10,379 nt of DNA. Origin: an uncultured Eubacterium sp. (GTDB taxonomy: Bacteria; Bacillota; Clostridia; Lachnospirales; Lachnospiraceae). A program made the position numbers and the translations under genes. The stretch spans positions 1 to 10,379 of the forward strand of contig CAJUIH010000110.1 in assembly GCA_910586045.1 (NCBI GenBank). The letters run 5' to 3'. Below, one piece after another: positions 1 to 5,633 of the stretch; positions within the stretch are counted from its first letter, which is position 1, and every line of letters begins with the position of its first letter. A model generated the notes under the pieces. It saw only the letters and a list, made by a program, of their open reading frames with translations. It was not told the origin of the DNA and ran no database searches.

Positions 1-125
1 CTAGTTTAGCAAAAGAAGAGGGTTTGGGCAAGATGTTGTGGGGATGGTGAATGAAAGGATTACGGCCTGGAGTGTACGAATGCGGTTTGGGCATCAGATC
101 AAATGCAATCATGGAGATTAATATA

Positions 126-146
126 CTTTACAAAGGCCTTGTAAAG
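126..146. promoter_or_regulatory. Inverted repeat overlapping the -35, candidate operator
   Basis: Arms CTTTACAA (126-133) and TTGTAAAG (139-146) are perfect reverse complements separated by AGGCC (an 8-5-8 arrangement). The repeat covers the whole -35 and ends four bases before the -10, as expected of a repressor operator. The spacer is 17 bp, not the stretched 19-20 bp of MerR-activated promoters, so a TetR, GntR/YtrA or MarR type repressor is more likely. No such regulator is in the window; it may lie just upstream of base 1. Confidence 0.55.
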
Positions 147-155
147 GGATATAAT
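127..155 (+). promoter_or_regulatory. Sigma-A-type promoter for the ABC exporter operon
   Basis: A -35 element TTTACA (127-132) and a perfect -10 TATAAT (150-155) are separated by 17 bp. The predicted start is near 162, giving a leader of about 50 nt before the ATPase gene at 214. It is the only strong promoter seen upstream of the two ABC genes. The -35 and half the spacer are covered by an inverted repeat, so the promoter is probably repressed by an unseen regulator. Confidence 0.7.
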
Positions 156-213
156 AGGAACAGTTGGGACAGTTTCTTCGTACCTGGTGCTTGCAGAAAG
201 AGAGTAAAAAGAT

Positions 214-1077
214 ATGAATGCCATTGAAATAAAACAATTATCAAAAAGCTACGGTGCTTCCAGGGGGATTATAGATCTTAGCCTGTCCGTTGCACAGGGG
301 GAGTTTTTTGGGTTTATCGGGCCGAACGGGGCCGGCAAAAGCACGACGATCCGCACACTGCTTGGCCTGATCCGTGCGGACAGCGGCAGTGCGTCTATTT
401 TTGGAAAGGATTGTGCGCGCGAAAAGGAAGCTGTTTTGGCACAAATCGGGTATCTTCCATCGGAAGCCGTATTTTATTCCGGTATGCGTGTTTCGGATGT
501 AATCCGCCTTTCAGCGGATCTTAGACAGGTGGATTGTAAGAGCCAGGCGATGGTGCTTTGCGAGAGGCTTGCTTTGGATACGGCAAAAAAGGTGGAGGAA
601 CTTTCGTTTGGAAACCGTAAAAAGGTCGGCATTGTATGCGCCCTCCAGAGCAGGCCGCGCCTGTGTATTTTAGACGAACCGACCAGCGGCCTGGATCCTT
701 TGATGCAGCGGGAGTTTTTTGAGATTTTAAAAGAATATCACGCGCAGGGGATGACGGTTTTCCTGTCTTCCCATATTTTGTCCGAGATCCAGAGAAACTG
801 TACGCGTGCCGCCATTATACGGGAAGGACGCATCATTGCGTGCGGCAGTGTCGAAGCCCTGTCACAGACAAACGCGAAACGGGTGCATATCCAAGGCGAT
901 GCCGATTTGCATGCTCTGCCCGGAATCCGTGACCTGCAGCAGACGGATGGCGGCAGCAGTTTTTTATACAGCGGCGATATCGATGCGCTGCTTGCGGAAC
1001 TATCCAGACACCATTTGCTGGACGTATCCATAGCGGAACCGGATTTGGAGGAAATTTTTATGCACTATTATGTATAG
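214..1077 (+). CDS. ABC-2 type exporter, ATP-binding subunit
   Basis: This is a cytoplasmic ATPase that would pair with the membrane protein encoded at 1160 to export an unknown substrate such as a drug, peptide or lipid. The 287-residue protein has a Walker A GPNGAGKST (residues 36-44), an ABC signature of the form LSFGNRKK (130-137), a Walker B CILDEPTSGLDP (151-162, catalytic Glu155) and the switch His187 in SSHIL. The last ~80 residues form the usual C-terminal extension of the CcmA/NatA-like ABC-2 ATPases, ending in DLEEIFMHYYV. The ATG at 214 is chosen because AAAGAGAG lies 9 nt upstream and the protein begins directly with the first strand of the ABC fold. It is the first gene of a two-gene operon. 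The substrate cannot be told from the sequence. Confidence 0.93.
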   Translation: MNAIEIKQLSKSYGASRGIIDLSLSVAQGEFFGFIGPNGAGKSTTIRTLLGLIRADSGSASIFGKDCAREKEAVLAQIGYLPSEAVFYSGMRVSDVIRLSADLRQVDCKSQAMVLCERLALDTAKKVEELSFGNRKKVGIVCALQSRPRLCILDEPTSGLDPLMQREFFEILKEYHAQGMTVFLSSHILSEIQRNCTRAAIIREGRIIACGSVEALSQTNAKRVHIQGDADLHALPGIRDLQQTDGGSSFLYSGDIDALLAELSRHHLLDVSIAEPDLEEIFMHYYV

Positions 1078-1159
1078 CTTTTATCACAGGGAAGAGCCGC
1101 GGACGAAATCCGCAGCAGGATGACGAAAACGTCTGTGGAAGCAATGGGAGGAACATCAT

Positions 1160-1945
1160 ATGATTATGATCAGACAGGAACTAAGGCAGGGCCGGACCGC
1201 ACTGGCTGTCTGGACGGCGGCAATTGGGTTTTTGCTTGCGGTATGTATTTTTATGTACCCTGAAATGAAACAGGAAATGGACGGTATCAACGATATTTTT
1301 TCCTCTATGGGCAGTTTTACGGAAGCTTTTGGAATGGACAGGGTTAGTTTTGGGACACTGTCTGGATTTTATGCGGTAGAGTGCGGGAATATCCTTGGAC
1401 TCGGCGGCGCTTTTTTTGCATCGCTTTGTGCGGTCACCGTGCTTGCCAAAGAAGAAAAGGAGCATACGGCGGAGTTTTTGCTGACGCATCCGGTCAGGCG
1501 CAGCCGTATCGTGGCAGACAAACTGGCCGCCGTGCTGCTGGAGGTCATAATTTTAAATGCGGTTGTATACGGCATTGCCGCGGGGAGTGTTTTACTGATA
1601 GGGGAAACCGTTCCGTGGAAAGAAATATCCCTGCTGCATTTGACTTATTTTCTGCTGCAGATCGAGCTGGCAGGGATCTGCTTTGGCATTTCGGCGTTTT
1701 TAAAAAGGAGCGGGATCGGAATTGGGATCGGCATTGCGGTTATGATGTATTTTTTGAATTTGATTGCCAATATTTCTGAGAGGGCTGAATTTCTCAAATA
1801 TATTACACCGTTCGGTTATACGGAAGGCGCCGATCTGGTAACGGATCTCGCGCTGGACGCAAAGCTGGTCTTGCTTGGGATGGCCTTTGCTGCGGCAGGG
1901 GTGACGGCAGGGTTTGTTAAATACTGCAAAAAAGATATCTGCTGA
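1160..1945 (+). CDS. ABC-2 type exporter, permease subunit
   Basis: This 261-residue membrane protein has about six hydrophobic segments (roughly residues 14-33, 76-96, 122-147, 158-180, 185-203 and 235-253), the topology of ABC-2 transporter permeases. Between segments 2 and 3 lies a charged cytoplasmic stretch, EEKEHTAEFLLTHPVRR (98-114), a pattern typical of this family and expected to contact the ATPase. The start is set by GGGAGGA (1146-1152) eight bases before the ATG. It lies 82 bp after the ATPase gene with no promoter evident, so the two are presumably co-transcribed and form the exporter together. It ends 13 bp before the end of the convergent glycosyltransferase-like gene. The substrate is unknown. 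Confidence 0.88.
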   Translation: MIMIRQELRQGRTALAVWTAAIGFLLAVCIFMYPEMKQEMDGINDIFSSMGSFTEAFGMDRVSFGTLSGFYAVECGNILGLGGAFFASLCAVTVLAKEEKEHTAEFLLTHPVRRSRIVADKLAAVLLEVIILNAVVYGIAAGSVLLIGETVPWKEISLLHLTYFLLQIELAGICFGISAFLKRSGIGIGIGIAVMMYFLNLIANISERAEFLKYITPFGYTEGADLVTDLALDAKLVLLGMAFAAAGVTAGFVKYCKKDIC

Positions 1946-1958
1946 CTGCGTGGAGCAA

Positions 1959-3386
1959 TTAGCATCTGCGTCCGCTTCTTTTTTCACAAAACAGCACGCC
2001 GTTCAAATACACAAATCCTCCTAAAAACAGCACAGAAAGCAGCTTTGGCAAAACCAGTTTCGGCGTATAGGCAAAAACCGGGTAAACGACATAGTCAAAT
2101 ACTGTCAGCAGAAAAAATAAAACCGAAAAGCCCACGGCGCATAAGAGACGTTTCCTGGTCGGTTTTTGCACAAAACCAAGAATCAAAAGCGGTACGGCTG
2201 CGTACAGATAGCGCGGCATCATCCGCGTGGCAAAGCAAACCGTGCCGGAAACAAGCACGGACCCAATAAGCGGGGCGGCGCTGCGGTCGTTTTTATGCTG
2301 CCAAAAATGCACCGCGCTCAGCAAAACAAGGAGGGCAATAAACAGGGTACCCCAGTCTACACAGCGCAGCGGCCCAAAGAAAAGCTCTTCCGAACGAAAA
2401 TTGTAGCCAAACAGGTTCCAGAAATTATAGGTATTCTGGCTGGCCCATCCATAGCTTTGTATCGATCTTGTAAAATTTCCAGTCAAGCCGCCATTATAAA
2501 AACATCCGGCGGAAATATTCCACACAAACGGCAGATAACTCAAAAACATACAAAAAATCGCAGAAAACCCGGCTGCCGCGTGCGTCCAAAATTTTTTCCA
2601 GCTAAAACCATCCAGACACACATGCCGAAACGTAGCAAACAACACGACAGGTGTAATAAAAATGGCCTGATATTTGCATAAAACAGCCGCCGCAAAAGCG
2701 GCATAAGACAGCTTTAGGCGATTTTCACAAATCAGCAGCACCGTGATAAACAGCAGGCAGACATAAAGCGCGTCGATTTGGCAGATATAGGCGGTTACAA
2801 ACAGGTACGCCGGATTTAACAGTGTAAGAAGCAGTACCGGAACCTTTTGTCTGCGCTTAAAATTTTTTGCGGCAGTCCGGTACAAAAGCCATGCCATCAA
2901 AAATTCGCAAAAGATGCCGGGCAGTTTTACCGTTAGGATAAACGCTTCGCACGTCGTATCAACCGGGATGTGAAGCAGCCGTATGATCTGTGCAAGGACA
3001 TAGTATAGATACTGAAACAGCGGCGGGTAAGTAATGCCGCCGTTTGCGTAAATGCCGGCAAATGGGACGTCCGATTCTATAAAATGGGCGATTACATGCA
3101 CGAAATAAGCCGAGTCCCCGTCTGCGGTCAAAATGCCAAGCAGCAGATTCAAATAGACGGACAGGCCAAAGATCCCGGCTTCCAGCCAATACGCAGGACA
3201 TGAAAAAAAGTCGCATTTAATACGACTACATGCGGCGTGAGGCGGCATAAGACGGGGCCGTTGGCTTGCGGCCAATCTGTTTTCCGCGGCTGGATGTTTG
3301 GCAAGGCCTGTTTGCCTTGCGCAAAAAAGTACAAGCAGGCTGTAAAAAATGCTGATGAAGAAACATACTGTGATAGTAAACATCAT
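1959..3386 (-). CDS. Polytopic GT-C glycosyltransferase-like protein (Gpi18/DUF2029-like)
   Basis: This membrane protein of 475 residues has many hydrophobic helices and features of the bacterial mannosyltransferases related to Gpi18. These are an acidic first-loop motif TADGDSAY (residues 87-94), GGITYPPLFQYLYYVL (116-131), CQIDALYVCLLF (202-213), CKYQAIFITPVV (237-248) and ASQNTYNFWNLFG (315-327). GT-C enzymes use polyprenyl-phosphate sugars at the outer membrane face to glycosylate lipids or proteins; donor and acceptor here are unknown. An upstream in-frame ATG at 3470 would add 28 residues, but GGGAGG at 3392-3397 lies 5 nt before the ATG at 3386 (8 nt before a second ATG at 3383), and the promoter -10 at 3438-3443 falls inside the longer version. 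It is transcribed alone, divergently from the secreted protein gene. Confidence 0.8.
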   Translation of the reverse strand: MMFTITVCFFISIFYSLLVLFCARQTGLAKHPAAENRLAASQRPRLMPPHAACSRIKCDFFSCPAYWLEAGIFGLSVYLNLLLGILTADGDSAYFVHVIAHFIESDVPFAGIYANGGITYPPLFQYLYYVLAQIIRLLHIPVDTTCEAFILTVKLPGIFCEFLMAWLLYRTAAKNFKRRQKVPVLLLTLLNPAYLFVTAYICQIDALYVCLLFITVLLICENRLKLSYAAFAAAVLCKYQAIFITPVVLFATFRHVCLDGFSWKKFWTHAAAGFSAIFCMFLSYLPFVWNISAGCFYNGGLTGNFTRSIQSYGWASQNTYNFWNLFGYNFRSEELFFGPLRCVDWGTLFIALLVLLSAVHFWQHKNDRSAAPLIGSVLVSGTVCFATRMMPRYLYAAVPLLILGFVQKPTRKRLLCAVGFSVLFFLLTVFDYVVYPVFAYTPKLVLPKLLSVLFLGGFVYLNGVLFCEKRSGRRC

Positions 3387-3437
3387 AGGATCCTCCCGTT
3401 TCTCTGTTTGTTTCACATGCTTTTTTATTTCAGTAAT

Positions 3438-3466
3438 AGTATAACATGCGGACGGTTGGATGGAAA
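3438..3466 (-). promoter_or_regulatory. Extended -10 promoter for the GT-C gene
   Basis: On the minus strand a -10 TATACT (complement of 3438-3443) is preceded by TG plus one base, an extended -10. A weak -35 TTTCCA (complement of 3461-3466) lies 17 bp upstream. The transcript would start near 3432, about 45 nt before the chosen ATG at 3386, which supports that start over the one at 3470. Confidence 0.55.
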
Positions 3467-3515
3467 GCAAAAATCGTATTTAATTTGAAATTTGAGAATA
3501 AAAATCAAAAATAAT

Positions 3516-3544
3516 TTGACAAAGTACAGGCCAAAGCGTATACT
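3516..3544 (+). promoter_or_regulatory. Near-consensus promoter of the secreted repeat protein
   Basis: TTGACA (3516-3521) and TATACT (3539-3544) are 17 bp apart, within one base of the sigma-A consensus. The DNA just upstream (3475-3515) is very AT-rich and holds copies of AATTTGA at 3482, 3489 and 3513, so it may act as an UP element. Expression should be high. The start would be near 3551, leaving a 23-nt leader with GGAGGA before the ATG at 3574. Confidence 0.8.
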
Positions 3545-3785
3545 GAAATAGAAAAATAAATAAGGAGGAATTTATGATGAAACCAAAATCATCACGGAAA
3601 AAGGGAACCGCGGTAGTACTCGCCACAGCGCTTGCAGTAGGCTCTTTTGGATTATCCGTGTATGCCGGGATCGGCCAGCGGTCTGGAACAGGGCTGATTG
3701 CGCAGAGTGACCAGTCTCCGGTTCTGACAGCGGAACGGGCAGCGGAACAGGCTCAGGTTCCGGCATCGGATCGGGCGGCGGTACG

Positions 3786-4892
3786 GTGATCAGGCCGTCA
3801 AATCCGTCTACGCCGTCAAATCCGACAACACCGGAAAATCCACCTACGCCGGAAAACCCGGCAACGCCGTCAAATCCGTCCACGCCGGAAAATCCTGGCA
3901 CCAATCCGTCGGATCCGGAAACGGAAGTAAAACCGGACGGGACAAAGGTGGAAAAGAAAACAGAAGTGAAAGAGGATGGAACGAAAGTCGAAACCACAAC
4001 GGAAACAAAGACGGACGGTTCCAAGACACAGACTGTAGTAGAAACGTCGAAAGACGGAGCGGTGAAAACCACAGAAACAAAGACAGCCGCGGACGGTTCA
4101 GCGACAGAGAAAGTATCACAAACCGTTACCAATACTTCCGGCAGGGCCGTAGCCGTTACAACGACGACAAAGATGGACGCCAAAGGAAACGTAACGGGCG
4201 TTACGCAAAAATCTGTAATTAAAAATGCCGGAAGCAGCACGAGCGCTACGGTCACTGTGAAAAAAGACGGCAAAGGAAAGGTTACCGCGGCAAGCGCATC
4301 TGTTTCGAAAACCGTGAGCGGAAACAAAGTATCCCTTACCGGTGCGGTATTGTCCCAGTTAAAAGAAGCTGCGGGCCAAAACAGCCTGGCGGTTACGCTG
4401 CAAGTAAAAGACAAAAAAGGAAACACCAAGTACCAGCTAAAAGCAAACGCGGCGGATTTAAAACCGGGCAAAAGCCTCTATATTTACCAGTACAACAGCA
4501 AGACCGGCGAATACGTGCTTGTAAATGCTACCGCATATAAAGTGAACGCAAACGGCAGCGTAGGCGTTTCCATGTCGAAGAACGCGACTTACCAATTGAT
4601 GTCCGCTTCGGACGCAGCCAAGGTAAACCGTCAGATTTTGAAAACGGTTACAGCGAAAAAATCATCCGCATCGATGAAAAAAGGAAAGAGTACGAAATTC
4701 GCATTCAGCAGCAAATTCAATACTGCAAATGTAAAATCCATTACTTATCAAGTGCCGAAGAATGCGGCGGTCAAAGTATCCAAGTCAGGAAAGATCACGG
4801 CCCAAAAAGCCGGAACCGTAACAGTCAGTGCGAAAGTTACACTGAAGAACGGAAAGACAAAGACAGTAAAAATGAAAATTACAGTCAACTAA
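3786..4892 (+). CDS. Body of the secreted repeat protein (reading frame as it stands)
   Basis: This is the open frame that carries the mature protein. In order it has a TPxNP-type Pro-rich linker (residues 4-47, counting the GTG as 1), about five degenerate 13-residue repeats of the form KxDGTKVExxTET (49-113), a Thr/Lys-rich region, a middle domain of unknown type, and a C-terminal Big2-like bacterial Ig fold (about 293-368) ending KTVKMKITVN. No LPxTG sorting signal, SLH or other anchor is visible, so it is probably secreted or held by charge: it is very Lys-rich. The GTG at 3786 overlaps the upstream stop but lacks a good ribosome site, and a Gly/Ser linker precedes it in frame, so it is unlikely to be the natural start. 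Confidence 0.65.
   Translation: MIRPSNPSTPSNPTTPENPPTPENPATPSNPSTPENPGTNPSDPETEVKPDGTKVEKKTEVKEDGTKVETTTETKTDGSKTQTVVETSKDGAVKTTETKTAADGSATEKVSQTVTNTSGRAVAVTTTTKMDAKGNVTGVTQKSVIKNAGSSTSATVTVKKDGKGKVTAASASVSKTVSGNKVSLTGAVLSQLKEAAGQNSLAVTLQVKDKKGNTKYQLKANAADLKPGKSLYIYQYNSKTGEYVLVNATAYKVNANGSVGVSMSKNATYQLMSASDAAKVNRQILKTVTAKKSSASMKKGKSTKFAFSSKFNTANVKSITYQVPKNAAVKVSKSGKITAQKAGTVTVSAKVTLKNGKTKTVKMKITVN
3795..3926 (+). repeat. TP(S/E)NP pentapeptide coding repeat
   Basis: About seven units of the type TPSNP, TPENP or PTPENP follow one another (PSNPSTPSNPTTPENPPTPE and on). Such Pro-rich stretches usually serve as stiff wall-crossing linkers in Gram-positive surface proteins. The repetitive DNA could change copy number by slippage or recombination. 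Confidence 0.7.
3930..4124 (+). repeat. Degenerate 13-residue KxDGTKVExxTET coding repeats
   Basis: Five tandem units can be aligned: KPDGTKVEKKTEV, KEDGTKVETTTET, KTDGSKTQTVVET, SKDGAVKTTETKT and then, after an extra Ala, ADGSATEKV. Each has a DG turn followed by a short alternating strand, suggesting a repeated beta-hairpin rod. The units diverge at DNA level, so the array is probably stable. Confidence 0.6.
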
Positions 4893-4948
4893 CAAGATGT
4901 ATCATCCTTAATCATCATTCCTTATCCTTACTTTTATAGTATAGGATC

Positions 4949-4982
4949 AGAGTCATTGCGCACAGGCGTGATGGCTCTTTTT
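4949..4982 (+). terminator. Intrinsic terminator of the secreted protein gene
   Basis: A 13-bp stem pairs AGAGTCATTGCGC (4949-4961) with GCGTGATGGCTCT (4966-4978), with three G-U wobbles and an ACAG loop, followed by a run of T (4978-4982). It works on the plus strand, 57 bp after the stop at 4892. The minus-strand complement has no T run, so it is unlikely to serve the convergent regulator gene. Confidence 0.8.
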
Positions 4983-5000
4983 GCATATAGGGCCAGTTGT

Positions 5001-5414
5001 TCAGGAAAACTCACCGCTGCCGCAAACCCGGGAATCGTCTTTGGCTTTTGCCTGTTTCCGCAGTTGTTCTTTATAATAGAGTACCATCAGCCCGCGTACC
5101 GCGTCCTGGTTTTCCCGGTCGAGTCGTTCATAATACGACAAAAGCCGCGCCTGTCCCGGCGTAAGCGCCACCAGCCTGGAAGTATCCGCGGCCGGCTCGT
5201 CCTCTGCTTTTTTGATATCCGTCTGCAGCAGGTAGTCCGCGGAAACATTATAATATTCACATATTTTTTTAAACATATCCAAAGAAGGGAATGCGATATT
5301 GCGTTCGTAGCTGGAAAGCACCTTATTGCTGATAAAAAGGTCGTTTGCCACGTCACGCTGCTTTAAGTCACGCCCTTCGCGCAAATCCCGTAATCGGTCT
5401 CCAAATTGTTTCAT
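5001..5414 (-). CDS. XRE-family transcriptional regulator
   Basis: This 137-residue protein begins with an HTH_3 (Cro/CI type) domain, residues about 3-64: MKQFGDRLRDLREGRDLKQR, then the recognition-helix region around FISNKVLSSYERN (27-39) and the usual end SADYLLQTD. A short helical C-terminal part (about 84-118, LTPGQARLLSYYERLDREN...) may support dimerisation; there is no peptidase or ligand domain. A frame start 12 codons upstream is rejected because GGAG lies 8 nt before the ATG at 5414. It is transcribed divergently from the sugar operon, and two copies of a palindrome lie in the shared region (5516-5563). By analogy with divergent XRE regulators it probably represses the operon, and perhaps itself. 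The inducing signal is unknown. Confidence 0.88.
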   Translation of the reverse strand: MKQFGDRLRDLREGRDLKQRDVANDLFISNKVLSSYERNIAFPSLDMFKKICEYYNVSADYLLQTDIKKAEDEPAADTSRLVALTPGQARLLSYYERLDRENQDAVRGLMVLYYKEQLRKQAKAKDDSRVCGSGEFS

Positions 5415-5430
5415 TGATATATCTCCTTTT

Positions 5431-5455
5431 ACTAATTTTACTATTAACAATTAGT
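5431..5455. repeat. Inverted repeat in the leader of the XRE gene
   Basis: Arms ACTAATT (5431-5437) and AATTAGT (5449-5455) are perfect reverse complements separated by 11 bp. The repeat lies 17-41 bp upstream of the regulator start. It does not share the TCGTAT half-site of the two palindromes farther upstream. It may be a second operator, a weak mRNA hairpin, or chance in AT-rich DNA. Confidence 0.3.
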
Positions 5456-5515
5456 CTGGTTTTAAAAATCTTTTTATGTATGAATTTTTGCTGGTTGGAT
5501 TTATTTTTTGATATA

Positions 5516-5536
5516 TTATCGTATATTATACGATAA
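5516..5536. promoter_or_regulatory. Operator candidate O1 (perfect palindrome)
   Basis: Arms TTATCGTATA (5516-5525) and TATACGATAA (5527-5536) are perfect reverse complements around a single central T. The core TCGTAT-N3-ATACGA (5519-5533) is repeated 30 bp downstream. It ends five bases before the -35 of the sugar operon promoter. It is probably bound by a dimeric regulator, most simply the divergent XRE protein. Confidence 0.7.
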
Positions 5537-5541
5537 AATGA

Positions 5542-5570
5542 TTGACAATCGCATAAAATACGATTATAAT
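5542..5570 (+). promoter_or_regulatory. Perfect consensus promoter of the amino-deoxysugar operon
   Basis: TTGACA (5542-5547) and TATAAT (5565-5570) are separated by 17 bp, an exact sigma-A consensus. The start would be at about 5577. A promoter this strong usually needs a repressor, in agreement with the operator copy within its spacer. Because an in-frame ATG occurs at 5577, a leaderless or nearly leaderless transcript is possible. Confidence 0.85.
5549..5563. promoter_or_regulatory. Operator candidate O2, inside the promoter spacer
   Basis: TCGCAT-N3-ATACGA (5549-5563) repeats the core of the palindrome at 5519-5533 with one mismatch. The two centres (5526 and 5556) are exactly 30 bp apart, close to three helical turns, so dimers would sit on the same face of the DNA. 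This copy fills the spacer between the -35 and -10, where a bound protein would directly exclude RNA polymerase. Confidence 0.68.
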
Positions 5571-5616
5571 ACAAAAATGAGAGTGATAAGGGAAAGGATG
5601 TACACAGGAAAAGGGT

Positions 5617-5625
5617 GGGGGGGGG
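5617..5625 (+). repeat. Run of nine G upstream of the first sugar gene
   Basis: Nine consecutive G (5617-5625) lie 8 bp before the preferred GTG start at 5634 and occupy the ribosome-binding position. Two ATGs upstream (5577 and 5598) are in frame with the gene only at the present run length (or changes by multiples of three). Runs of this kind are prone to slipped-strand mispairing. Confidence 0.75.
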
Positions 5626-5633
5626 TCAATTCT

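Larger units (their letters stand above)
3574..4892 (+). pseudogene. Secreted Pro-rich/Big2-like repeat protein, frameshifted after the signal peptide
   Basis: GGAGGA (3564-3569) precedes ATGATG at 3574. The first frame encodes a clear signal peptide: a basic start MMKPKSSRKK, a hydrophobic core and a possible SVYA/G cleavage near residue 32. It then reads Gln- and Ala-rich sequence of no obvious meaning and stops at 3787-3789. The frame one base back is open from 3711 and reads a Gly/Ser linker (GSDSGTGSGTGSGSGIGSGG) running directly into the Pro-rich body. Restoring one G at 3720-3721 (CCGGTT to CCGGGTT) joins both halves without a break into about 439 residues. The promoter and ribosome site are excellent, so this is a recent frameshift, a phase-off state or a sequencing error, not an old decayed gene. 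No slippery heptamer for programmed frameshifting was seen. Confidence 0.75.

Noticed and set aside
2..121. Small open frames in the first 120 bases (for example ATG 44 to the TAA at 119-121)
   Set aside because: They are under 40 codons, have no ribosome site and show no recognisable family. They might be the decayed tail of an upstream gene, but nothing supports that directly.
126..155. MerR-type activated promoter
   Set aside because: MerR promoters have a 19-20 bp spacer with the repeat centred between -35 and -10; here the spacer is 17 bp and the repeat covers the -35.
601..640. Degenerate ABC signature (LSFGNR instead of LSGGQ) as a sign of inactivity
   Set aside because: ABC-2 exporters of this kind often have LSxGNKKKVG-like signatures, and Walker A, Walker B with its Glu and the switch His are all intact.
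1946..2000. Terminator between the convergent ABC permease and GT-C genes
   Set aside because: T runs exist on both strands near here, but the repeats around CTGCG are direct rather than inverted, and no stable stem next to a T run was found by eye.
3384..3470. Upstream ATG at 3470 extending the GT-C protein by 28 residues
   Set aside because: The extension is hydrophilic and has no ribosome site. It runs across the -10 of the gene's own promoter, while ATG 3386 has GGGAGG at good spacing.
3711..3725. Programmed -1 ribosomal frameshift joining signal peptide and body
   Set aside because: No X-XXY-YYZ slippery heptamer or obvious downstream pseudoknot was seen; a lost G explains the change of frame more simply.
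3572..4471. Long minus-strand open frame of 299 codons opposite the secreted repeat protein
   Set aside because: It is low-complexity Val/Phe/Ser/Pro sequence mirroring the Lys/Thr/Pro repeats of the plus strand, has no ribosome site, and overlaps a gene with clear promoter, signal peptide and domains.
4924..4947. Hairpin ATCCTTACT / AGTATAGGAT as a second terminator
   Set aside because: It can form a 9-bp stem with one bulge, but neither strand has a T run after it. The terminator at 4949-4982 is far better.
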